DNA of 5,236 nucleotides, taken from positions 1-5,236 of the forward strand of contig JAEUSC010000372.1 of the NCBI GenBank assembly GCA_016789035.1, in the 5' to 3' direction. Position numbers and translations under genes: made by a program. This document shows, piece after piece, positions 1 to 5,236 of this stretch; position 1 is the stretch's first letter; each line of letters begins with the position of its first letter. Source of the DNA: Candidatus Omnitrophota bacterium (GTDB lineage: Bacteria > Omnitrophota > Gorgyraeia > Zapsychrales > Fredricksoniimonadaceae). The notes under the pieces are model-generated. The model had not been told where the DNA came from. It saw only the letters and a program-made list of their open reading frames with translations, and made no database searches.

Positions 1-1237
1 AGACGGCGGCCTTTCCGATGCCCCACACAATTCCGAGGACAAAAACCAGAAACGTAAACACCCACACATTGGCTTGGAAACGGATCCGGGTCATGCCCTT
101 GGCCAAAAGCTGCTTTCGTTCGATTTTGTCCCCAACCGAAACGGTCGCTTCCTGCCAGACGTCTTTGGCCGGAAGCACAAGCACCTTACCTTCATCAGCA
201 GCTTCACTCCTGATCTTTTCAATCAGAGGATAGACTTTGCCGTCAACAGCGACAGCCTTGGACGTGACCTCTGTGACCACACCGCCACGCGTGGCCATAA
301 CGCCCTGTCCGGGAGAAAAAATTTCCATGCGGGGAACAATCAAAAGGAATGTCAAAAGCGTAGATAGGCCCAGAACCCAGTACATGATCTTGCGGGCACC
401 CCATTTATCGGACATCCATCCGCCGATGGCACGAATCACACCCGACGGAAAACTAAAACACGAAGCTAAAAGTCCTGCGGTTACCAACGGCAAGTAGTAC
501 GCGCTGACATAATAGGGAACGAGCCATTGCGAAAACGCCACAAAGCATCCGAAGACCAGAAAATAATAAAATCCAAACCGCCACACCCGGATATTGCTTA
601 GCGGTCTTAACATCTCGGCCCACGTCTTGCCGCTGGATTTCGGTTTCTTGTTGATGGCAAACAGTAAGAACAGAATACCCATGGCCAATAGGACCGCCGC
701 GTAACATTTGGGCAGCATGCGCCAGCCTTCCGGGTTCGCCCCGTTTTGTGTGAAGATATTCAAAAGTTTGGGCGCAACCAGAGTCGTCACAGCGGCCCCT
801 GCATTTCCCGCGCCGAAAATTCCAAGAGCGGTCCCCTGCCGATGCTTGGGATACCACACGGATGAGAACGCAATCCCGATCGAAAAACTGGTTCCAACGA
901 GACCGAATCCAAAACTGCACAGGGCGAATTGTGTAAAGCTATCCGCCGTCGACAATAGGTACATGGGAACCGAGCATAAAAGTAAAAGCGATGCAAAGAC
1001 CGGTTTTCCGCCGAACTTATCGGTCAGCATCCCGGCGGGCAAACGAAAGATGGAACCGGTCAAGACTGGAATCCCCAACAGCCATCCGATCTGGACCGGC
1101 CCCCAATTAAAAATCTGGTTGGAGGTCAGAAACGTAACTAAAACGCCGTTAATCATCCACGCGGCAAAGCAAACCGTAAAAGCCAGCGTATTGAGAAACA
1201 AAACTCGATGCGACTGCATCGTCGCTTGTTCTTGCAT
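1..1237 (-). CDS. narK: NarK-family nitrate/nitrite transporter (MFS), C-terminus cut off by the window edge
   Basis: Major facilitator membrane protein expected to take up nitrate or exchange it for nitrite. I translated it by hand from the ATG at 1237; 412 codons stay open to the window edge, so the end of the protein is missing. Visible landmarks are about ten membrane helices, an MFS loop motif after helix 2 (GMLTDKFGGK, residues 69-78) and its counterpart after helix 8 (GGWMSDKWGARK, 272-283), and the nitrate-signature-like FGAGNAGAAVTT in helix 5 (141-152). Arg65 (helix 2) and Arg269 (helix 8) sit where NarK proteins carry the two nitrate-binding arginines (family knowledge). Residues about 303-388 form a hydrophilic insert between helices 9 and 10, absent from short NarK forms such as the E. 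coli one. The start is set by a strong Shine-Dalgarno (1244-1249) 6 bases upstream; the preceding gene stops 1 base before. The second nitrate signature (helix 11) lies outside the window. Confidence 0.93.
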   Translation of the reverse strand, partial: MQEQATMQSHRVLFLNTLAFTVCFAAWMINGVLVTFLTSNQIFNWGPVQIGWLLGIPVLTGSIFRLPAGMLTDKFGGKPVFASLLLLCSVPMYLLSTADSFTQFALCSFGFGLVGTSFSIGIAFSSVWYPKHRQGTALGIFGAGNAGAAVTTLVAPKLLNIFTQNGANPEGWRMLPKCYAAVLLAMGILFLLFAINKKPKSSGKTWAEMLRPLSNIRVWRFGFYYFLVFGCFVAFSQWLVPYYVSAYYLPLVTAGLLASCFSFPSGVIRAIGGWMSDKWGARKIMYWVLGLSTLLTFLLIVPRMEIFSPGQGVMATRGGVVTEVTSKAVAVDGKVYPLIEKIRSEAADEGKVLVLPAKDVWQEATVSVGDKIERKQLLAKGMTRIRFQANVWVFTFLVFVLGIVWGIGKAAV

Positions 1238-1238
1238 G

Positions 1239-1523
1239 TTAATCCCCCTTAAACGGTGTATGCTTGTGGTACGTGTTGGTCCGGCCTTCATCCATGCCCT
1301 TCATAAACGACATGCCGGTTGTCCAGGCGGTTAGGGCACACACCAAAAATGAGACACAACTGAAAATCAAAGCCGGTAAGAGCCGCTGGGTGTGGCCCTG
1401 AAAATAGGCTTCCCAGCTCGTTGACAAAATCCAAATCTGAAAGAAAATTGAAGCCAGACTGAGCGTCAAGCAGACGAGCTCAACGGCGGTCCTTGTCTCC
1501 ATACGTGCATCACGAAATTTCAT
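1239..1523 (-). CDS. Small two-helix membrane protein, function unknown
   Basis: A 94-residue protein with two clear hydrophobic segments, residues about 13-34 and 47-69, joined by a short loop with a polar and aromatic character (SWEAYFQGH, 36-44). The N-terminus is basic and the C-terminus is hydrophilic and His-rich (TYHKHTP). There are no heme, Fe-S or other cofactor motifs; three Cys (18, 56, 62) lie inside helices. The gene sits between the Rieske gene (9 bases upstream) and narK (1 base downstream), each junction with a strong Shine-Dalgarno, so it is clearly co-translated. I do not recognise a function. From memory it resembles small two-helix proteins of the DUF6755 type that occur beside Rieske or respiratory genes, but this is unchecked. 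A role as membrane anchor or assembly partner of the Rieske protein is inference only. The ATG at 1523 is preferred over the in-frame ATG at 1502 because of the ribosome site at 1529-1534. Confidence 0.85.
   Translation of the reverse strand: MKFRDARMETRTAVELVCLTLSLASIFFQIWILSTSWEAYFQGHTQRLLPALIFSCVSFLVCALTAWTTGMSFMKGMDEGRTNTYHKHTPFKGD
1243..1250 (-). promoter_or_regulatory. Shine-Dalgarno for narK, inside the end of the preceding gene
   Basis: The minus strand reads AAGGGGGA here, ending 5 bases before the narK ATG at 1237 (6 bases from the last G). It is formed by the last codons (Lys-Gly-Asp) of the two-helix protein gene, whose TAA stop lies between it and the ATG. It fixes the narK start and implies coupled translation. 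Confidence 0.75.
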
Positions 1524-1528
1524 GTTTT

Positions 1529-1534
1529 CCCCCT
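1529..1534 (-). promoter_or_regulatory. Shine-Dalgarno for the two-helix protein, overlapping the Rieske stop
   Basis: The minus strand reads AGGGGG, 5 bases before the ATG at 1523. Its first two bases are the last two of the TAG stop codon of the Rieske gene (1535-1533). It decides the start of the small gene and links its translation to that of the Rieske gene. Confidence 0.75.
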
Positions 1535-2069
1535 ACGTTAGGCTTCCGCTTTTGACACCAAGAAAATATACACCATCCGATTGCACCGCCACATCAAGCT
1601 GAGGTAAAGGGCGCTCCGGAGGGCCATACAACACCCGTCCGTCCTCGACGGCAAATGCACCGTTGTGGCAAGGGCACACCAGCTTGCCCGCATCCTTGCT
1701 CCACAATACCGGACACTGCAGGTGCGTGCATTTTTGTCCATAGGCCACATAAGTGTTCTCGTTAAGACGTACGGCGATGCCGGGCTCGCGTTTTCCCGGA
1801 ATGGTAAATGAACGCGATTCGCCCACGGCAATTTCATTGGCCCCGAGAATCTTCACACCTGAAACCGGAGCGCTGTCAGACTTGTAAAACGATTTGAGAA
1901 ATACTCCGGCCGTTCCGGTCAATAACCCGAAAGAAACGAGTGATAGAAAACGAATAAAGTCACGTCGGGACACATTTTTGTCCTGGTTGGCCTCAATAGA
2001 GAAATCCTCTGCCCATTTCGGCAGGGCAGAGAACTTATTCTTCAATCGTTTCTGTATCGGTTCATTCAT
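1533..2069 (-). CDS. Rieske [2Fe-2S] protein with twin-arginine signal/anchor
   Basis: A 178-residue Rieske iron-sulfur protein that carries electrons, probably on the outer face of the cytoplasmic membrane. The cluster motifs are complete: CTHLQC (114-119) and CPCHNGAF (132-139). Cys114, His116, Cys132 and His135 are the expected cluster ligands, and Cys119/Cys134 the expected disulfide pair typical of high-potential Rieske proteins. A downstream GPPERPLPQL segment (149-158) matches the usual proline-containing loop. Near the N-terminus, SRRDF (34-38) followed by a hydrophobic stretch (about 38-58) is a twin-arginine (Tat) signal that likely stays as an anchor, since no clear A-x-A cleavage site follows. 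Unusually, 33 mostly polar residues precede the arginine pair and would remain in the cytoplasm. The start has an AAAGGA ribosome site 5 bases upstream (2075-2080), 12 bases after the previous gene. No cytochrome bc-type b gene is seen in the window, so its partner is uncertain. Confidence 0.93.
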   Translation of the reverse strand: MNEPIQKRLKNKFSALPKWAEDFSIEANQDKNVSRRDFIRFLSLVSFGLLTGTAGVFLKSFYKSDSAPVSGVKILGANEIAVGESRSFTIPGKREPGIAVRLNENTYVAYGQKCTHLQCPVLWSKDAGKLVCPCHNGAFAVEDGRVLYGPPERPLPQLDVAVQSDGVYFLGVKSGSLT

Positions 2070-2074
2070 AATGA

Positions 2075-2080
2075 TCCTTT
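2075..2080 (-). promoter_or_regulatory. Shine-Dalgarno for the Rieske gene
   Basis: AAAGGA on the minus strand, 5 bases before the ATG at 2069 and just after the TAA stop of the Fe-S gene (2084-2082). It supports the long form of the Rieske protein, including its cytoplasmic N-terminal extension. Confidence 0.65.
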
Positions 2081-2081
2081 G

Positions 2082-2696
2082 TTAAACGATCCAGGGATCG
2101 CCTTCATTAATGTGGGAGCTGCTCATAAAATCAACCACGTCCATGTCAACCGGGGCATCGGAATTGTCCGACATCAGATACACCTTGGTTGTAATTTTCT
2201 GTTTGCCAAATGTAAATTCGTTGTTCGGTTTGTTCTTGCGCAACTTTTCAATGACCGACTTGGGTCCGAAGAATAACGTCTCCGACGGACACACCGTGGT
2301 GCACATCGGTTTAAGCCCGATAGAAGTACGGTCGTAGCACATATCGCACTTAAGCATTTGAGCCTGCAGCCGAAATATTTTGGGAACTCCAAACGGACAG
2401 GCGATCTGACAATTGGAGCAGCCGATGCACCGCGGTTTGAGTGACGACTGCACCACCCCGTCTTCGGTCCTTTTAATGGCATCCGCCGGACAGACGGATG
2501 CACATGCCGGGTCATCGCAATGCATGCACACAGTCGGGCCGGTCTTGACTGTATAGTAGCGGTCCAATGTGTCCAAGTGGATCATCGGCACCCCGCGGTG
2601 GGTGCTGCACTCAGAGCAGGCCGCTTCGCAGGCCTTGCAGCCGATGCACCGTTGCGGGTCGATAAAAAAATCGTTTTCTTCGAATACGTCGGACAT
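2082..2696 (-). CDS. Four-cluster [4Fe-4S] electron-transfer subunit (DmsB/NrfC/HycB-like)
   Basis: A 204-residue ferredoxin-type subunit that would wire electrons from the membrane subunit to the molybdenum subunit. Sixteen cysteines form four binding groups: Cys17/20/23/27, Cys57/60/65/69, Cys90/93/96/100 and Cys117/120/132/136, the layout of the electron-transfer subunits of DMSO-reductase-family enzymes. All positions are Cys, so four [4Fe-4S] clusters are expected, unlike NarH, where one is [3Fe-4S] (family knowledge). One additional Cys (30) closely follows the first group. A tail of about 55 residues (150-204) beyond the last group is rich in Lys, then in Asp and Ser, and has no recognised motif. 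There is no signal peptide, so it is cytoplasmic, like its partner. The start lies 2 bases after the stop of the catalytic gene; the ribosome site is weak, suggesting translational coupling. Nitrate-specific naming (such as narH) is not justified from sequence alone. Confidence 0.94.
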   Translation of the reverse strand: MSDVFEENDFFIDPQRCIGCKACEAACSECSTHRGVPMIHLDTLDRYYTVKTGPTVCMHCDDPACASVCPADAIKRTEDGVVQSSLKPRCIGCSNCQIACPFGVPKIFRLQAQMLKCDMCYDRTSIGLKPMCTTVCPSETLFFGPKSVIEKLRKNKPNNEFTFGKQKITTKVYLMSDNSDAPVDMDVVDFMSSSHINEGDPWIV

Positions 2697-2698
2697 AA

Positions 2699-4873
2699 TC
2701 AGCTTATTTTCTCAATGCGTACGGCGCTCATTTTAAACTCCGGAATTTTGGAGACCGGATCCAGCGCGCGCTGCGTTAATCGGTTAATAGATTTCTCGTC
2801 GGGCCAATGGTACGGCACAAAGACCGTGTCCGGACGGATGGTTTTGACCACTTTCGCCTTCAGGTCAATGCTTCCCCGCCGGGACGTAATGCGAACAATA
2901 TCACCGTCTTTGATGTCGTGGTCATCGGCCAACCGGGGATGGATTTCCACATACGGGTCCGGGCACTGGTCGGTCAGAAATCCGATTCGCCGTGTCTGCG
3001 CACCTGATAAGTAATGAAAGATGACTCGTCCGGTCGTCAGATAAACAGGATACTCTTCATTAATAACGTCCGCTGAAGGCCGGTATTCAACCGTATTAAA
3101 CCGAGCCTTACCGTCTGGGAAATAAAATTTCTTGTCTTCGAATAACCGCGGCGTTCCCGGATGCCCAACTTCCGGACAAGGCCAGAACACGCCCATTTTT
3201 TTTTCAATCATCCCGTAGGTAATGCCGTAATAATCGGCCGTTCCGCCGTGCGAGGCCACTCGCATTTCGTTAAAAATGTCTTCGGATTTCTGGAAACTGA
3301 AATATTTCTCGCGGCCCAACCGCTTGGCTAGGTCCTGAAAGATATGCCAATCGATCTTTGCCTCGCCTGGCGGTGTTACCGCGCTTTGAATGCGCACAAC
3401 TCGTCCCTCTGCCGTTGTTGCCGTCCCTTCATCTTCCTCATGCAGCGAACCGGGCAAAATAATGTTGGCGTACCGTGCCGTTTCATTGAGAAAGAAATCA
3501 ATGGCCACATAAAAATCCAGCTTCTTAAGCGCCTCTTCGGTAAATTGCGTATCCGGAAGGCTCACCAGCGGATTAAAGCAAATGCTTAACAGTCCTTTGA
3601 TCTTTCCGGCGTGGATGTCATTGACAATTTCCTGGGCCGATAATCCTTTTCCGGGAAGCTCTTTCTCGTCGATTCCCCAGACTCCGGCGACATATTTGCG
3701 GTGTTCGGGGTTGGTGATGTCGCGGTTACCCGGAAGCTGGTCGCACTTGTGTCCTTGCTCGCGTCCACCCTGCCCGTTGCCCTGGCCGGTGATTGTCCCG
3801 TAACCGCAGCCGGTGCGTCCGATGCGCCCTGAAGCCAGAACAATATTGATGCACGACAAAACATTGTCTACCCCTTTGGTGTGATGCTCGATCCCCCGGG
3901 CATGCAGAAGAAAACTGCGCCGTGCCCGACCCCACCATTCGGCGGCCTTAATAATATTGGCTGCTGGAACGCCGGTGACTTTCTCACAATCTTGCGGCGA
4001 ATATTTGGCGACGGTTTTTTTGATGTCCTCAAAACCGACCGTGTGATTATTGACGAAATCGAAATCTATATCACCCGCCTCAATCATCAGATTCAGGATG
4101 GTATTAAACAAATACACGTCGGTCCCGGGGCGTACGGGCAGATATAAATCGGCTGTGCGCGCAATCGGCGTCATGCGCGGATCAACCACAATCAGCTTGG
4201 CACCGCGGTCGCGGGCTTTCCAAATGTAATCCGTGGTAATCGGAGCGCATTCTGAAACATTGGTGCCAGTGCATAAAATGAGATCCGTTTCAAGAATGTC
4301 TGCCCAGGAATTGGCCGCACGGTCGATCCCGAAGGCTTTTTTGTTTCCGGCACCGGCTGAAACCATGCACAGGCGGCCGTTGTAATCCAGATTTGCCGTC
4401 TGCAATGCGACGCGGGCAAACTTTCCGATGAGATAGGATTTTTCATTCGTCAAAGAAACGCCGGACAAAAGTGCAAAGGCGTCTTTGCCATGCTGACCTT
4501 GAATGCGGTTAATGGCCTCAATGATTTTAGTGTAAGCTTCCTCCCAGCTGATACGTTCGTAACCTATGCCGGGACGATTTTCCATCGGATAAACAAGGCG
4601 GTCGGGATGACTGCCCTGCATGTACCGCTTAACACCTTTGGGACACAACTTTCCTTTATTAAACGGAAAGGCCTCCCACGGATCAAAGCCAATGACCTGG
4701 TTGTCCTTGGTCTTTAAAATGATGCCGCATCCCTGGCCGCAAAAGCAGCAGTGAGTTTTGACTTTTGAATCCGGATCCTGGACGGAGAAATCCCATCCTC
4801 CGGGCGGTTCATGCTTTTGGTGGGGACCGAACTTCTCTAAGATTTCTTCTTTGCTTAATGGTAGTTGAGCCAT
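2699..4873 (-). CDS. nasA: Cytoplasmic molybdopterin nitrate reductase, NasA/NarB type
   Basis: Catalytic subunit reducing nitrate to nitrite with a Mo-bis-MGD cofactor and one [4Fe-4S] cluster. Counted from the ATG at 4873 it has 724 residues, about the length of cyanobacterial NarB and lacking the extra C-terminal Fe-S domain of some NasA proteins. Cluster ligands are Cys42, Cys45, Cys49 and Cys77 (C-x2-C-x3-C-x27-C), and Lys79 in LCPKG is the conserved lysine between cluster and cofactor. Cys169 in RLCMVSA is the expected Mo ligand, with Met170 beside it as in NarB/NapA. Other Nas/NarB-like segments are [12 protein letters not shown] (about 363-374), QLPG and TNPEHR nearby, and the C-terminal dinucleotide-binding domain from about 607, including [10 protein letters not shown] (620-629). 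No Tat signal is present. A TTG start at 4900 would add 9 residues, but the ATG is preferred: it has an AAGTGAG site 6 bases upstream (4880-4886) and no overlap with the previous gene. Substrate is inferred from family resemblance plus the adjacent narK. Confidence 0.92.
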   Translation of the reverse strand: MAQLPLSKEEILEKFGPHQKHEPPGGWDFSVQDPDSKVKTHCCFCGQGCGIILKTKDNQVIGFDPWEAFPFNKGKLCPKGVKRYMQGSHPDRLVYPMENRPGIGYERISWEEAYTKIIEAINRIQGQHGKDAFALLSGVSLTNEKSYLIGKFARVALQTANLDYNGRLCMVSAGAGNKKAFGIDRAANSWADILETDLILCTGTNVSECAPITTDYIWKARDRGAKLIVVDPRMTPIARTADLYLPVRPGTDVYLFNTILNLMIEAGDIDFDFVNNHTVGFEDIKKTVAKYSPQDCEKVTGVPAANIIKAAEWWGRARRSFLLHARGIEHHTKGVDNVLSCINIVLASGRIGRTGCGYGTITGQGNGQGGREQGHKCDQLPGNRDITNPEHRKYVAGVWGIDEKELPGKGLSAQEIVNDIHAGKIKGLLSICFNPLVSLPDTQFTEEALKKLDFYVAIDFFLNETARYANIILPGSLHEEDEGTATTAEGRVVRIQSAVTPPGEAKIDWHIFQDLAKRLGREKYFSFQKSEDIFNEMRVASHGGTADYYGITYGMIEKKMGVFWPCPEVGHPGTPRLFEDKKFYFPDGKARFNTVEYRPSADVINEEYPVYLTTGRVIFHYLSGAQTRRIGFLTDQCPDPYVEIHPRLADDHDIKDGDIVRITSRRGSIDLKAKVVKTIRPDTVFVPYHWPDEKSINRLTQRALDPVSKIPEFKMSAVRIEKIS

Positions 4874-4880
4874 AACAGTC

Positions 4881-5236
4881 TCACTTATAGTTGTGTTCAA
4901 TGTCGAATTTGCCGTGAAGCCGGCGGTTTTGGGTGGTCATCAGCATATGACGGCGGCACAACGGACAAAGGTCCTGCATGGACAACTCATGGCCGTTGGA
5001 TTGAAACTGAAAGCCGATGTCCCGCAAGATGCGCTTGACGTCTTCCTTTTGCATCTGACTCGTAAACGGTTGATGGCAGCGAATGCACAGGGCCGGCTTG
5101 CCGTGTTCCTTTTCCTCAATGTAAAGCGCCGCTCCCATTTGCGCCGCGCGCTGGAAAATATGAAAAAACTTTCCGAACGGCAGATAGACCAAAAGCATGA
5201 CCACCGTCCAGCAATGGATGGTGGTCAGGACACGGT
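4881..5236 (-). CDS. C-terminal part of NarI-like heme-b membrane subunit with cysteine-rich tail (partial)
   Basis: The reading frame is open to the window edge, giving 117 visible residues; the true start lies outside. A GTG at 5204 is in frame but is not taken as the start because homologous sequence continues upstream of it. Residues 3-27 form a membrane helix ending in [10 protein letters not shown], a signature of NarI and related DsrM/HmeC cytochromes b. His7 and His25 are 18 residues apart, the same spacing as the final two heme-b ligands of E. coli NarI (His187 and His205; family knowledge). Quinol oxidation and electron delivery to the Fe-S subunit are therefore likely. After the helix comes a hydrophilic tail of about 90 residues with two cysteine pairs, CIRCH (50-54) and CPLCRRH (90-96), which should be cytoplasmic by NarI topology. 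The stop lies 7 bases before the catalytic gene start. DsrM/HdrE-like rather than NarI-like ancestry is possible. Confidence 0.85.
   Translation of the reverse strand, partial: RVLTTIHCWTVVMLLVYLPFGKFFHIFQRAAQMGAALYIEEKEHGKPALCIRCHQPFTSQMQKEDVKRILRDIGFQFQSNGHELSMQDLCPLCRRHMLMTTQNRRLHGKFDIEHNYK
5198..5227. repeat. Imperfect inverted repeat, 13-bp arms with 4-base loop
   Basis: Arms at 5198-5210 (TGACCACCGTCCA) and 5215-5227 (TGGATGGTGGTCA) pair at 12 of 13 positions around the loop GCAA. It lies within the last membrane helix of the NarI-like gene, about 325 bases upstream of the catalytic gene start. On the transcribed strand the single mismatch is A opposite C and the loop reads TTGC. There is no T-run after it, so it is not an intrinsic terminator. 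It could be an mRNA hairpin or simply a by-product of the coding sequence (Thr-Thr codons opposite Val-Val codons). Confidence 0.6.

Noticed and set aside
453..920. Minus-strand open frame of 155 codons
   Set aside because: It is an out-of-frame reading of narK; the correct frame runs uninterrupted from 1237 to the window edge with NarK motifs.
708..1334. Plus-strand open frame of 208 codons
   Set aside because: It is antisense to narK, spans the narK/two-helix junction, and its translation shows no domain or membrane pattern, whereas the minus frame reads as a clear NarK.
2520..3014. Plus-strand open frame of 164 codons across the Fe-S and catalytic genes
   Set aside because: Antisense to two genes with intact cofactor motifs; no plausible ribosome site or recognisable product.
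2699..4873. Catalytic subunit as a formate dehydrogenase
   Set aside because: The overall fold family is shared, but the RLCM Mo-ligand context, the QLPG and TNPEHR segments and the [10 protein letters not shown] motif fit Nas/NarB, the NarK neighbour points to nitrate, and there is no Sec/Cys active-site pattern typical of Fdh.
4874..4900. TTG at 4900 as the start of the catalytic subunit
   Set aside because: It would overlap the upstream gene by 20 bases and adds nine non-family residues; the ATG at 4873 has a suitably spaced ribosome site.
5073..5087. CIRCH as a c-type heme binding site
   Set aside because: It matches C-x2-C-H, but NarI topology places it in the cytoplasm and a second C-x2-C pair follows, which fits a zinc or Fe-S site better. 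Kept open only as an alternative.
4881..5204. A separate 107-residue gene starting at GTG 5204
   Set aside because: The frame stays open to the window edge and the upstream residues include the first conserved heme-ligand histidine, so this is the tail of a longer membrane protein.
5198..5227. Hairpin as a transcription terminator
   Set aside because: No T-run follows the stem on the transcribed strand and it lies inside a coding region.

Overview
The window is one piece of a tightly packed bacterial operon read entirely on the minus strand. It holds six genes: two cut off by the window ends and four complete. In transcription order (high to low coordinates) they are: the C-terminal end of a NarI-like cytochrome b membrane subunit (4881-5236, partial); a cytoplasmic NasA/NarB-type molybdopterin nitrate reductase (2699-4873); a four-cluster ferredoxin-type electron-transfer subunit (2082-2696); a twin-arginine Rieske [2Fe-2S] protein (1533-2069); a two-helix membrane protein of unknown function (1239-1523); and a NarK-family nitrate/nitrite transporter (1-1237, partial). 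Gaps between genes are 1 to 12 bases. I see no promoter, terminator, RNA gene, mobile element or CRISPR array, and no gene-free stretch longer than a few bases.

Inferred joint function: NarK brings nitrate in (or exchanges it for nitrite), the Mo enzyme reduces it to nitrite in the cytoplasm, and the four-cluster protein passes electrons to it. The source of electrons appears to be the membrane quinol pool through the heme-b subunit, whose two visible histidines have the same 18-residue spacing as the last two heme ligands of NarI. The Rieske protein and the small two-helix protein are extra parts not found in textbook Nar, Nap or Nas systems. The unusual point is this combination: an assimilatory-type (Nas/NarB) catalytic subunit joined to a membrane electron-input module built from NarI-like, DmsB-like and Rieske parts.

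Organism: a bacterium of roughly balanced base composition with strong Shine-Dalgarno use, probably Gram-negative or otherwise quinone-respiring. The sequence does not fix the phylum. From memory, the catalytic subunit resembles nitrate reductases of environmental phyla (for example planctomycete, verrucomicrobial, nitrospirotal or omnitrophotal genomes) more than enterobacterial ones, but I cannot test this here.

Three further details deserve attention: an insert of about 85 residues in a periplasmic loop of the NarK protein; a cysteine-rich tail (two C-x2-C-x0/2-H motifs) after the last helix of the NarI-like protein; and a near-perfect 13-base-pair inverted repeat within the NarI-like gene.
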